Source: Saccharopolyspora aridisoli
GTDB taxonomy: Bacteria; Actinomycetota; Actinomycetes; Mycobacteriales; Pseudonocardiaceae
Direction: 5' to 3'
Length of the DNA: 64,000 nucleotides
NCBI RefSeq assembly: GCF_004348445.1
Contig: NZ_SMKV01000001.1
Coordinates: 248,001 to 312,000 of the forward strand
Part shown: one piece after another, positions 55,715 to 63,910 of the stretch
How positions within the stretch are numbered: the first letter of the stretch is position 1
How the letters are laid out: each line of letters starts with the position of its first letter
Made by a program: the position numbers and the translations under genes
The notes under the pieces: generated by a model
Databases searched by the model: none
Told to the model about the DNA's origin: nothing
What the model saw: only the letters and a program-made list of their open reading frames with translations

Positions 55715-56101
55715 TACTTGTTGGGCGGTCTCGGTGATGGGCGTGAACGGCTGCGCGCCCTGGTGGGCGGCGGCGTAGGTGGCCACGGCGCCCCGGGCGT
55801 TGCCGTAGGGGTCGCGCAGCACCCCGAACACGCCGGGGAAGACCCGGATCTGGCCGTCGCGGCAGACCACCGGCAGGTTGATCGGATTGCCTTCGAGGTC
55901 GGCGTGGGCGGTGCGCATGGCGCGGTGGAAACCCGCCCAGTGCGCCTGCTGGTGTTCGGCGGGCACGATCAGGTCCAGGGTGGCGCCGATGGCTTCGTGG
56001 GCGGGGTGGCCGAAGAGGAGTTCGGCGTCGGCGTTGAAGTGCACGATCGTGCCGCTGGGGTCGGCGATGACCATGGCCGAGCGGTGTTCGGTGTCGTTCA
56101 T
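55697..56101 (-). CDS. Single PAS-domain protein
   Basis: A 134-residue protein consisting of one PAS fold: AMVIADPSGTIVHFNADAEL and LFGHPAHEAIGATLDLIVPA, then the core helix and RDGQIRVFPGVFGVLRDPYG. It has no output domain, membrane helix or Cys-rich site, so a free ligand- or redox-sensing module that binds another protein is the most one can say. Single gene between the SPFH gene (convergent) and the GntR gene (same strand, 146 bases upstream); the latter gap holds no strong signal. Confidence 0.78.
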   Translation of the reverse strand: MNDTEHRSAMVIADPSGTIVHFNADAELLFGHPAHEAIGATLDLIVPAEHQQAHWAGFHRAMRTAHADLEGNPINLPVVCRDGQIRVFPGVFGVLRDPYGNARGAVATYAAAHQGAQPFTPITETAQQVRPGAG

Positions 56102-56247
56102 GGTCAGATTCTGCGGCGGGATGAGGATCAGCGCCTCTCGGAAGGCGCGGTTGACGCTTAGTATCCTCGGTGATTTCAGTGCTTACCGAATTCAATGCTG
56201 CGCAGCCCAGCACTTACGCACACCCGTCACCTCTGAGAAGACCCGCT

Positions 56248-56925
56248 TCAGACGTCGTCGGTCGGGTCGAGGTAGGAGCCTCCTGCGATGCCGAGGGCGC
56301 GGACGGTGCCCAGGAGGTGTTCGCGGAGCTGCTGCTTGGCGAGCTCGGCCTCGCCGGCGGTGAGGGTGTCGGCGAGTTGGGCGTGCTGGTGGGTGATGCG
56401 CTCGCGCGCCGAGTGGGTGCGGGCGGTGGCGGTGATGCGCATCTGCTTGTCGCGCAAGGTGTTGTAGAGGTCGGTGACGACCGGGTTGCCCGCGGCGCCG
56501 ACCAGGGTGGCGTGGAAGGCGCGGTCGGCGACGTGCATCTCGGCGTCGCTGAGGTCGGTGCCGTCGCAGGCGGGGTGACCGGCGAGTTCGCGGCCGATGG
56601 TGGTCATGGCCTCGGGTCCTTCGATGGCGAGCTTGTCGATGGCGAAGCTCTCCAGCGCCAGGCGCGCCTCGATCACCGCGCGGGCTTCGGCGGCGCTGAC
56701 GGGCACGACCAGGGCGCCGCGCTTGGGGTAGAGCTTGAGGAATCCCTCCGATTGCAGGCGCAAGAACGCCTCGCGGACGGGTGTGCGCGACATCTGGAGG
56801 GCGTTGGCCACTTCTCCCTCGCTGAGTAGCTCTCCGTCGGGGAAGCTGCCGTCGAGGAGTCCGGCCTTGACGTGCTGGTACGCGCGGTCGGCCGCCGGCG
56901 TCTCGGATGCTGTTGCGCTCGACAC
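56248..56925 (-). CDS. GntR family (FCD/FadR-type) transcriptional regulator
   Basis: A 225-residue regulator. The winged helix spans residues 14-75 with YQHVKAGLLDGSFPDGELLS, EVANALQMSRTPVREAFLRL and LYPKRGALVVPVS. The FCD ligand domain follows from about residue 80 (VIEARLALESFAIDKLA), with Asp/His metal-ligand candidates in DLSDAEMHVADRAFHATLV and TARTHSARERITHQHAQL. Such regulators usually respond to carboxylic acids. Its divergent partner is the MFS gene; an inverted repeat sits midway between them. Likely the local controller of the catabolic cluster to the right. Confidence 0.88.
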   Translation of the reverse strand: MSSATASETPAADRAYQHVKAGLLDGSFPDGELLSEGEVANALQMSRTPVREAFLRLQSEGFLKLYPKRGALVVPVSAAEARAVIEARLALESFAIDKLAIEGPEAMTTIGRELAGHPACDGTDLSDAEMHVADRAFHATLVGAAGNPVVTDLYNTLRDKQMRITATARTHSARERITHQHAQLADTLTAGEAELAKQQLREHLLGTVRALGIAGGSYLDPTDDV

Positions 56926-56948
56926 GTGGGCATCCTACTTCCACCACT

Positions 56949-56971
56949 CTTGTATCTAAGATGAATACAAG
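56949..56971. promoter_or_regulatory. Candidate GntR operator between regulator and transporter
   Basis: CTTGTAT and ATACAAG are perfect seven-base arms nine bases apart, centred between the GntR start (56925) and the MFS start (56993). The TTGTAT/ATACAA halves fit the t.GT...AC.a taste of FadR-type regulators, and the region is the only A+T-rich spot nearby. Confidence 0.6.
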
Positions 56972-56992
56972 CTTTCGAGGGGAGGGTTGCAG

Positions 56993-58270
56993 TTGTCCAC
57001 GACGGTCGAAGCGCCACCGCCGCAGGCGGGCGCCCAGCGGCGAGGATCCGCTAGCCGCATGGCGTGGCTGGTCTGGGGTGTCGGAGCGCTGTGCTACTGC
57101 GCGGCTCTGTTCCACCGCGCCGGGCTCGGTGTCGCCGCCCCGGAGGCGGTGCAGCGATTCGATGCCGGTCCGGGCGTGCTGGCGCTGTTCTCCGCGCTGC
57201 AGCTGGGCGTCTACCTGGTGCTGCAGATCCCGGCCGGGCTGCTGGCCGACCGGCTCGGGCCGCGCAAGGTCATCACCGGTGGCATGGTCGCGCTGGCGGT
57301 CGGCTCGGCGGTGTTCGCGCTGAGCGGTTCGATCGTCGGCGGGATCGCGGGGCGGATGCTCATCGGTTTCGGTGACGCGTTCATGTTCACCAACGTGTTG
57401 CGGCTGGCCGCGCACTGGTTCCCGCCGCACCGCTACGGCAAGGTCGCCGCGCTGACCGGGCTGGCCGGAGGGTTGGGGCAGGTCGTCTCCACGCTGCCGC
57501 TGGGCCTGTCGCTGCACTCGCTGGGTTGGGTGCCGACGTTCCTGGGCGCTGCGGCGTTGACCGCCGCGCTGGGGCTGACCGCTGCGCTGATCATCCGCGA
57601 CCGCGACACCTCGGCGCACGCCCACGTCGCCGAACCCGGGCCGATGTCCGAGCAGATCCGGCACAGCCTGCGGGCGGTGGCCGCGCAGCGCGGCACGAAG
57701 CACTCGTTCTGGACGCACTTCGTGCTCATGGCGCAGTTCGTCGCGATCACCACTCTGTGGGGCGGTCCGTGGTTGAGCGCCGGGCAGGGGCACGGCCAGT
57801 CGGAGGTCGGGTCGCTGCTGCTGGTGAGCGTGACCGGGTTCATCGCGGGGTCGTGGTTCGCCGGGCAGTACGTGTCGGGGCGTCCGCGTCGCCGGGAGCG
57901 CTACACGTTCGGGTTGTCCTTGGTGGTCGTGGTCGTGTGGGCGGTGATGGTCGGCTGGCCGCAGGTGTTGCCGATGCCGGTGCTGGTGGTGGCCTTGCTG
58001 GCGGTCGGTGTGGCCGGTGGTGCGGCGATGCTGGCCTTCGACGGTGCGCGGATGGCCAACGCCGAGCACCGTTCCGGTACTGCCACAGGTGTGGTGAACA
58101 TGGGCGGTTTCAGCGCTGCGGTGCTGATCCAGCTGCTGGTCGGTGGTGTGCTGGAGCTGGTGTCGGGCCTGGATCCGGCGGCGGGTTACCGGTGGGCTTT
58201 CGCGCCGGTGCTGGCGTTGCTGGTGATCGGTACCGCGTCCCAGTGGTGGTCGCGGGATCGCGCCCTGTGA
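56993..58270 (+). CDS. MFS transporter
   Basis: A 425-residue protein with twelve membrane helices. The first loop carries AGLLADRLGPRKVITGGMVA, the MFS motif A, and the middle has a 30-residue cytoplasmic loop (RDRDTSAHAHVAEPGPMSEQ). The nearest types are anion:cation symporter and nitrate/oxalate-like MFS importers, so import of an organic acid or amide for the cluster is plausible. The second of two TTG codons, at 56993, is taken as start because GGGGAGGG then lies about six bases away. ALDH gene follows after 70 bases. Confidence 0.85.
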   Translation: MSTTVEAPPPQAGAQRRGSASRMAWLVWGVGALCYCAALFHRAGLGVAAPEAVQRFDAGPGVLALFSALQLGVYLVLQIPAGLLADRLGPRKVITGGMVALAVGSAVFALSGSIVGGIAGRMLIGFGDAFMFTNVLRLAAHWFPPHRYGKVAALTGLAGGLGQVVSTLPLGLSLHSLGWVPTFLGAAALTAALGLTAALIIRDRDTSAHAHVAEPGPMSEQIRHSLRAVAAQRGTKHSFWTHFVLMAQFVAITTLWGGPWLSAGQGHGQSEVGSLLLVSVTGFIAGSWFAGQYVSGRPRRRERYTFGLSLVVVVVWAVMVGWPQVLPMPVLVVALLAVGVAGGAAMLAFDGARMANAEHRSGTATGVVNMGGFSAAVLIQLLVGGVLELVSGLDPAAGYRWAFAPVLALLVIGTASQWWSRDRAL

Positions 58271-58340
58271 TGTGCGCGCGGCGTTAGCCTCGGGTGCGTG
58301 GTCGGCCAGCGGCGGCCGGCGTGGCTTGGAGGCGTGTGGC

Positions 58341-59777
58341 GTGAGTTGGGAACTGCACAACCTGGTCGGTGGCGAGTCGGTGGCGGCGTTGGATGGTGCG
58401 ACGCTGCCGCTGGTGGACCCCAGCACGGGTGAGCAGTACGCGACGGCGCCGTTGACGCGCTGGGCCGATGTCGATGCGGTGATGGCAGTGGCGGCCGGGG
58501 CCTTCGAGTCCTGGTCGCAGGCGACGCCGAGGCTTCGGCAGGAAGCGTTGCTGGGCATCGCCGATGCGGTGGCGGCGCGCAGCGAGGAGCTGGTGCTCGC
58601 CGAGTGCCGCAACACCGGCAAGCCGTTCGAGGTGGTGCGGGCGCAGGAGCTGCCGATGGCGGTGGACCTGCTGCGGTTCTACGCGGGTGCGGCGAGGGTG
58701 GAAGGTGCCACCGCCGGTGGTGAGTACAGGGAGGGGCACACGTCGTTCACGCGGCGGGAGCCGATCGGGGTGTGCGCGGCGGTGACGTCGTGGACGCATC
58801 CGTTGTTGCAGGCGGCGGCGAAGATCGGTCCGGCGGTGGCGGCGGGCAACGTGGTGGTGCTCAAACCGGCCGAGACCACGCCGGTGAGCGCGGTGTTGCT
58901 GGGTGAGCTGGTGGGTGAGTTCTTGCCGCCGGGCGTGGTCAACGTGGTGTGCGGTGATCGTGACAGCGGTCGGGCGATGGTGGCGCACGAGGTGCCGGGG
59001 ATGTTCTCGATCACCGGGACGGTGCGGTCTGGGATGGAGGTCGCGGGGTCGGCGGCGGCGGATTTGAAGCGTGCGCATCTGCAGTTGGGGGGCAAGGCGC
59101 CTGCGGTGGTGTTCGCGGATGCGGATCTGGACCGGGCTGCGGAGGGGATCGCGGCGGCCGCGTTCGGCAACGCGGGTCAGAGCTGCACGGCGGCGAGCCG
59201 GGTGTTGGTGGCCGGTGAGGTGCGCGAGGAGTTGGTGGGGCGGTTGGTGGAGTGGGCCGGGCGGTTGAGGCCCGGGCCGCCGCAGGACGCGGATGCTGCG
59301 TTCGGTCCGCTCAACAGCGAGGGGCAGTTGGACCTGGTGCTCGGCCGGTTGGAGCGGTTGCCGGGGCATGCGCGGGTCGTGGCGGGTGGTCGGCGGCGTG
59401 GTGAGCGGGGATTCTTCCTGGAGGCCACGGTGGTCGACGGTTGTGGGCAGGACGATGAGCTGGTGCAGCACGAGATGTTGGGGCCGTTGGTGACGGTGCA
59501 GTCCTTCGCCGGTGAGCAGGAGGCGGTGGAGTTGGCCAACGGTGTGCGCTACGGGTTGACGGCGAGCGTGTGGACGCGTGATCACGGTCGGGCGATGCGG
59601 ATGTCGCGGCGGTTGCAGGCGGGCACGGTGTGGATCAACACCCATGACCTGTTGGTGGCCGAGATGCCGCATTCGGGTTTCAAGCATTCGGCGTCGGCGC
59701 GGGATTTCGGCCACCACGGTCTGGAGGACTACACGCGCATCAAGCACGTGATGTCGGCGTGGGATCTCGAGGGTTGA
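58341..59777 (+). CDS. Aldehyde dehydrogenase-family protein lacking two catalytic residues
   Basis: A 478-residue protein aligned along its length with gamma-aminobutyraldehyde/betaine-aldehyde dehydrogenases: cofactor Lys175 in VVLKPAETTP, nucleophile Cys282 in GNAGQSCTAASR, the later Glu in VQHEMLGPLVTV and the end DYTRIKHVM. Two key positions differ. The oxyanion Asn (usually PWN) is Thr152 in VTSWTHPLLQ, and the general base Glu (usually LELGGK) is Gln248 in HLQLGGKAP; spacing to Lys175 and Cys282 (23 and 34) is exactly that of ALDH2. Activity may be altered, for example slow or non-hydrolytic. GTG start at 58341 with GGAGG upstream. Stop is three bases from the convergent AraC gene. Confidence 0.87.
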   Translation: MSWELHNLVGGESVAALDGATLPLVDPSTGEQYATAPLTRWADVDAVMAVAAGAFESWSQATPRLRQEALLGIADAVAARSEELVLAECRNTGKPFEVVRAQELPMAVDLLRFYAGAARVEGATAGGEYREGHTSFTRREPIGVCAAVTSWTHPLLQAAAKIGPAVAAGNVVVLKPAETTPVSAVLLGELVGEFLPPGVVNVVCGDRDSGRAMVAHEVPGMFSITGTVRSGMEVAGSAAADLKRAHLQLGGKAPAVVFADADLDRAAEGIAAAAFGNAGQSCTAASRVLVAGEVREELVGRLVEWAGRLRPGPPQDADAAFGPLNSEGQLDLVLGRLERLPGHARVVAGGRRRGERGFFLEATVVDGCGQDDELVQHEMLGPLVTVQSFAGEQEAVELANGVRYGLTASVWTRDHGRAMRMSRRLQAGTVWINTHDLLVAEMPHSGFKHSASARDFGHHGLEDYTRIKHVMSAWDLEG

Positions 59778-59780
59778 TGT

Positions 59781-60671
59781 TCAGGGTGTCGGTGCGACGG
59801 CGAGCCACAGTTCGGCGTGGTCGGGTCGTCCGTCGTCGTCGAGGACGGTGGCGAGCAGTTCGGGGGCCGGGAGTGGTTGGTGGGGGTTGGCGGGGAACCA
59901 CTCGCCGTAGGCCTGGGCCCACAGCTGCTGGACCTCGTCGGTGCGCGCGGTGTGGGAGCTGAGCACGAGCCAGGTGTGGGCGGGGACGGGCAGCGCGTCG
60001 TGGCCGGTGCCGGGTGCTGGTGGGTGGTCGGTGGCTGCGGCGTACCAGAACTCGAAGGTGCTGCCGTCGTCGCGGTCTTCGGTGAATTCGGTGCTCACGG
60101 CGAGCACGCCGGAAGGTGTCCGGGTGGACAGGGCGCTGATGTCCTCGAGCGCGTCCAGGCCGAGTTGTTCGCGGAAGTGCTCGATGTCGGGGTTGGGTCC
60201 GTGGTGGACCAGGGGCATGGTGCGCCGTTGGCCCACGAGGGTGAACGGTGCTTCGTCGGTGAGCCGGTAGTCCACCTGCGTTGTTCCTTTCACTGAGAGC
60301 GAGAAGCGCAGTGGGGGCTGGGATCGCAGCACCGCGCCGGTGCGTCGGGCTCCGGTCGGTCCGGTGCCGTGGACCGCGGTGAAGGCGCGGCTGAAGGCGT
60401 CGGCGGAGGTGTACCCGAAGCGCGTGGCGATGTCCTGCAGCGGCTCGTGCCCGGTGAGCACGGCGGATGCTGCGATGGTCATGCGTCGGCGCCGGACGTA
60501 TTCGGAGACGGGCATGCCCGCCAGGACCGAGAACATCCGTCGGAAGTGGTGTTCCGAGGTGAGGGTGATCCGTGCCAGGGCGGCGACGTCGATCTTCCCG
60601 GTGGTGCGGTGGGCCGCTCCGTCGGCGATGTCGCGTTCGATGTGCGCGACGGCCTGGTTCCAGGGGTCCAT
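59781..60671 (-). CDS. AraC-family regulator with GyrI-like effector domain
   Basis: A 296-residue protein. The N-terminal AraC-type double helix-turn-helix covers residues 1-112 (IDVAALARITLTSEHHFRRM, LQDIATRFGYTSADAFSRAF), and the C-terminal part from about 130 is a GyrI/Rob-like small-molecule-binding domain (DYRLTDEAPFTLVGQRRTMP and LAVSTEFTEDRDDGS). This order is that of Rob/SoxS-like multidrug sensors. It could be an independent regulator that happens to lie inside the catabolic cluster. Convergent with the ALDH gene; 103 bases downstream of the amidase start-to-stop direction on the same strand. Confidence 0.85.
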   Translation of the reverse strand: MDPWNQAVAHIERDIADGAAHRTTGKIDVAALARITLTSEHHFRRMFSVLAGMPVSEYVRRRRMTIAASAVLTGHEPLQDIATRFGYTSADAFSRAFTAVHGTGPTGARRTGAVLRSQPPLRFSLSVKGTTQVDYRLTDEAPFTLVGQRRTMPLVHHGPNPDIEHFREQLGLDALEDISALSTRTPSGVLAVSTEFTEDRDDGSTFEFWYAAATDHPPAPGTGHDALPVPAHTWLVLSSHTARTDEVQQLWAQAYGEWFPANPHQPLPAPELLATVLDDDGRPDHAELWLAVAPTP

Positions 60672-60774
60672 CGTCGTGCCTTCCTGCGTTCGTCGATGAC
60701 GGGCTCAACGCTAGGTGGGCTCGGTGCGGCGCGTCCGACGATGGGTGCCCGTGCCGGTCGGGTCTTCGGCGGCG

Positions 60775-62181
60775 TCAGGTCTGCTTCGGTGTGGTGGTGC
60801 GGGTCCAGGGGCGGGCCTGCTCGTAGGCGTGGGCGGCGCGCAGGATGGTGGCGTCGGCGTGGCGTGGGGCGATGATCTGCAGTCCGATGGGCAGGCCGTC
60901 GTCGGTGGTGCCGCAGGGGATGCTGGCGGCGGGTTGCTGGGTCATGTTGAACGGGTAGGTGAACGGGGTCCAGGTGGTCCAGCGGTCGCCGTGGGTGGGG
61001 GATTCGCGTCCTGCGGGGAAGGCGGTGATGGGGACGGTGGGGGTCAGCAGCAGGTCGTGGTCCTGGTGGAAGGCGCCCATGCGCTGGCCGAGTTCCATGC
61101 GGGTGTTGGTGGCTTCGAGGTAGTCCTGGGCGCTGTAGGTGAGTCCTTGGCGGCAGATGGCGGCGAGGCCGGGGTCGAGGAGTTCGCGCTGGGCGTCGGT
61201 GAGGTGTTCGGTGGCTTTGGCGGCGCCGGCGAACCAGAGGACGTGGAAGTCCTCGATGGGGTTGGTGATGCCGGGGTCGGCGTGTTCGACGTGGGCGCCG
61301 AGGTCTTGGAAGGTGCGTGCGGCGTCGGTGAGGGCGCGGACGATCTGCGGGTCGACGGGGGTGCCGAAGCCCAGGTCGGTGCTCACGGCGATGCGCAGGC
61401 CGGCGACGCCGCCGCCGAGGTGGTCGAGGAAGGAGTCGGCGGGTGGGGCTTGCGCGGACCAGTCTCGGACGTCGGGTTGGGCGAGGACGTCGAGCATGAG
61501 CGCGGTGTCGGTGACGGTGGTGGTCATCGGACCGGCGTGGGAGAGGGTGCCGAAGGGGCTTGCCGGGTAGAGGGGGATTCGGCCGTAGGTGGGTTTGATG
61601 GTGGTGATGCCGCAGAAGGAGGCGGGGATGCGCACGGATCCGCCGCCGTCGGTGCCCAGTGCGAGGGGGCCCATGCCGGTGGCCACGGCGGCTGCGGCGC
61701 CGCCGGAGGAGCCGCCTGCGGTCCGGGAGGTGTCCCAGGGGTTGCGGGTGATGCCGTGGCGGGGGCTGTCGGTGACGCCTTTCCAGGCGAGTTCGGGGGT
61801 GGTGGTCTTGCCGAGGAGGACGGGGTTCTCGCGGCGCAGCAGGGTGACCGCGGGGGCGTCTTCGGGCCAGGGCTGGTCGGGGTCGATGGTGTTCGAGCCG
61901 CGCAGGGTGGGCCAGTCGCGGGTGAGGAAGATGTCCTTGATGGAGGTGGGCACGCCGTCGAGTCGTCCGACGGGTTGGCCGCGGTGCCAGCGGTTTTCGG
62001 ATTCGCGGGCGGCGTGCAGGGCGTGCTCTGGGTCGACGAGGCAGTAGGCGTTGATGGCGGGGTCGTGGTCGTTGATGCGTTGCAGGGCGGCTTCGCACGC
62101 TTCGACGGGTGAGAGGGTTCCGGCGGCGTAGGCGGCCAGCAGCTCGGTGGCCGAGAGTTCGGCGGGCTGGGTGTTGGCCAT
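60775..62181 (-). CDS. Amidase signature family amidohydrolase
   Basis: A 468-residue enzyme with the Ser-cisSer-Lys triad visible: Lys82 in VPTSIKDIFLT, Ser158 in RTAGGSSGGAAAA and Ser182 in GTDGGGSVRIPASFCG. It hydrolyses carboxylic amides in the cytoplasm; GatA is excluded by context (no gatB/gatC) and by the shorter C-terminus. Within the cluster it would release an acid and ammonia from an amide. 33 bases lie between its start and the stop of the dehydrogenase gene upstream, so the two are one transcript. Third codon positions favour C strongly. Confidence 0.9.
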   Translation of the reverse strand: MANTQPAELSATELLAAYAAGTLSPVEACEAALQRINDHDPAINAYCLVDPEHALHAARESENRWHRGQPVGRLDGVPTSIKDIFLTRDWPTLRGSNTIDPDQPWPEDAPAVTLLRRENPVLLGKTTTPELAWKGVTDSPRHGITRNPWDTSRTAGGSSGGAAAAVATGMGPLALGTDGGGSVRIPASFCGITTIKPTYGRIPLYPASPFGTLSHAGPMTTTVTDTALMLDVLAQPDVRDWSAQAPPADSFLDHLGGGVAGLRIAVSTDLGFGTPVDPQIVRALTDAARTFQDLGAHVEHADPGITNPIEDFHVLWFAGAAKATEHLTDAQRELLDPGLAAICRQGLTYSAQDYLEATNTRMELGQRMGAFHQDHDLLLTPTVPITAFPAGRESPTHGDRWTTWTPFTYPFNMTQQPAASIPCGTTDDGLPIGLQIIAPRHADATILRAAHAYEQARPWTRTTTPKQT

Positions 62182-62214
62182 GGCGTCTCCCTGGGTGTGG
62201 CGGGCTCCGGGGGG

Positions 62215-63183
62215 TCAGGCGGTGACGTACCCGCGTTGCTTGTCGACGACGTTGCGCAGGTCGGTGCCGTTGGTGAAGGCGCGCAGATTGGTCAGGAACA
62301 GGTCGACGAGTTCGTCGGCCCAGCCGAGGGTGTCGCCGGACATGTGCGGGGAGACCAGGACGTGGGGCATCTCCCACAGGGGTGAGTCCTGCGGGAGGGG
62401 TTCGGTGTCGAAGACGTCGAGGGCGGCGCCGGCGATGCGTTGCTGCTGGAGGGCGGTGACGAGGGCGGGCTGGTCGACGAGTTCGCCGCGGCCGACGTTG
62501 ATGAAGCGGGCGCTGGGGCGCATGGCCGAGAGGACTTCGGCGTTGATGAGCCCGTGGGTCTGGGGCGTCAGGGGTGCGGCGACGACGAGGTAGTCGAAGT
62601 CGCCTGCGATGAGGGCGAGGTCGTCGGAGGCGTGGATGTCGCCGAATTCGGGGTCGCCGGTGCGGGTGGTGCGTCCGGCTCCGGCCACGCGCAGTCCTGC
62701 GGCGGTGAGTTGGCGGGCGATGGCGCGGCCGATGGGTCCGGTGCCGACGACGAGGGCGGTCTTGCCTCCGATGCGTTCGGTGACGCGGTGCTCCCACTGC
62801 TTGGCGTCTTGCAGGCGCAGGGTGGTGTGCATGTCCTTGGCGAAGGTGAGCACGGTGGCCAGGACGTATTCGGCGATGGGCTGGTCGAATACGCCGCGGG
62901 AGTTGGTCAGCTGCACGGGGGAGTCGCGCAGCTGCGGGAACAGCAGGCGGTCGACTCCGGCGCTGGCGGCGTGAATCCATTGCAGCTCGTCGGCCTGGGG
63001 CCAGGCGTCGGCGATGGCTTGGGAGCGGAAGGCCCACACGAACAGGGCATCGGTTCCGGGCAGGGCGTCGGGGAGTTGCTCGCCCGTGGCGTAGCGCAGT
63101 TCGGCGTGCTCGGCGATGCGGGCCATCTCGTCGGGTGCGTCGCCGTCGTGGAGGACGACGACGGTGGGGCGGGTGTTGACCAT
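62215..63183 (-). CDS. D-2-hydroxyacid dehydrogenase
   Basis: A 322-residue NAD-dependent enzyme that interconverts 2-hydroxy and 2-keto acids. The Rossmann motif is VVGTGPIGRAIARQL, and the catalytic Arg, Glu and His are in INVGRGELVD, ALDVFDTEPLP and VLVSPHMSGDT. The N-terminal catalytic part has WIHAASAGVDRLLFPQL and SRGVFDQPIAEYVLA, typical of the GhrA-like or D-mandelate-like group. The specific acid is unknown. Divergent from DUF3830, with 181 bases of control region between; first gene of the minus-strand unit with the amidase. Confidence 0.9.
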   Translation of the reverse strand: MVNTRPTVVVLHDGDAPDEMARIAEHAELRYATGEQLPDALPGTDALFVWAFRSQAIADAWPQADELQWIHAASAGVDRLLFPQLRDSPVQLTNSRGVFDQPIAEYVLATVLTFAKDMHTTLRLQDAKQWEHRVTERIGGKTALVVGTGPIGRAIARQLTAAGLRVAGAGRTTRTGDPEFGDIHASDDLALIAGDFDYLVVAAPLTPQTHGLINAEVLSAMRPSARFINVGRGELVDQPALVTALQQQRIAGAALDVFDTEPLPQDSPLWEMPHVLVSPHMSGDTLGWADELVDLFLTNLRAFTNGTDLRNVVDKQRGYVTA

Positions 63184-63288
63184 GGCGATGACCTTAGGGC
63201 CGCAGGGGTGTCGGGTGAGCGTCTCCCACGCCGATGACGAGCGTGTTTCCCCAGCACTGGGCGGTGAGAACGAGCGTCGCTGGAGGCA

Positions 63289-63316
63289 TTGACACGCTAG
63301 GAACGGTTCGTAGGAT
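63289..63316 (+). promoter_or_regulatory. Consensus promoter TTGACA-N16-TAGGAT
   Basis: TTGACA at 63289-63294 and TAGGAT at 63311-63316 with a 16-base spacer match a primary-sigma promoter well. It points to the DUF3830 gene, whose start is about 50 bases further on. Confidence 0.65.
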
Positions 63317-63328
63317 TGTCAACAATCC
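63313..63328. promoter_or_regulatory. Operator-like palindrome overlapping the promoter
   Basis: GGATTGTCAACAATCC has perfect seven-base arms with a two-base centre, and its core TTGTCAACAA fits the FadR/GntR-FCD pattern TnGTnnACnA. It covers the -10 box and the expected transcription start, so binding would block transcription of the DUF3830 unit. Confidence 0.65.
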
Positions 63329-63364
63329 ACTGGCGACGGCAGGTCGGCCCGGGGAGAGTGCGAG

Positions 63365-63910
63365 ATGGCCACAGCGAATGAATGGATCACGATGCCCAGG
63401 TACCTGTCGATCACGCTGGAGAAGCGCGGTGTGTCCTGCGTGGCGGAGCTGCTCGACGCCGACGCCCCCCGAACCTGCGAGGCGGTGTGGAACGCGCTGC
63501 CGCAGGTCGGGCCGGTGCACCACGCCAAGTACGCCCGCAACGAGATCTACACGATGGTGCCGCGCTTCGCCGAGGACGAGCCTGGCCAGGAGAACCCCAC
63601 GGTGACCCCGATCCCCGGCGACGTCGTCTACTTCTCCTTCCCCGGCGGCATGCTGGACCGGGAGTTCAAGCAGGAGAAGGGAATCGAGGACCTGCCGGGG
63701 GTGATCGACCTGGCGATCTTCTACGGGCGCAACAACCTGCTGCTCAACGGTGACGTGGGCTGGGTTCCCGGCAACGTCTACGCCACGATCGTGGAGGGTC
63801 TGGCGGAGATGGCCGAGGCCTGCAACGACGTGTGGCGTTCGGGCAGCGTCGGCGAGACCCTGCGCTACGAGCGCTTCGAGGGAACCATCGGGGGCCGGCA
63901 TGCCACTTGA
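63365..63910 (+). CDS. DUF3830 family protein (cyclophilin-like fold)
   Basis: A 181-residue cytosolic protein. The family signature includes MPRYLSITLEKRGVSCVAEL, PRTCEAVWNALPQVGPVHHA, KYARNEIYTMVP, GDVVYFSFPGGML and DLAIFYGRNNLLLNGDVGWV. The fold is related to cyclophilins and TM1367-like proteins, but no reaction is known. GGGAGAG lies before the ATG at 63365; a second ATG nine codons on matches shorter members. Its end overlaps the next gene by 11 bases, so the two are translated together. Confidence 0.85.
   Translation: MATANEWITMPRYLSITLEKRGVSCVAELLDADAPRTCEAVWNALPQVGPVHHAKYARNEIYTMVPRFAEDEPGQENPTVTPIPGDVVYFSFPGGMLDREFKQEKGIEDLPGVIDLAIFYGRNNLLLNGDVGWVPGNVYATIVEGLAEMAEACNDVWRSGSVGETLRYERFEGTIGGRHAT

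Noticed and set aside
56192-58621. Minus-strand frame of about 800 codons opposite the MFS gene
   Set aside because: Composition is that of a shadow; the MFS protein and the GntR gene explain both strands.
60479-63037. Minus-strand Arg/His/Pro-rich frame of about 850 codons
   Set aside because: Off-frame shadow of the amidase, dehydrogenase and AraC genes caused by C-rich codon positions.
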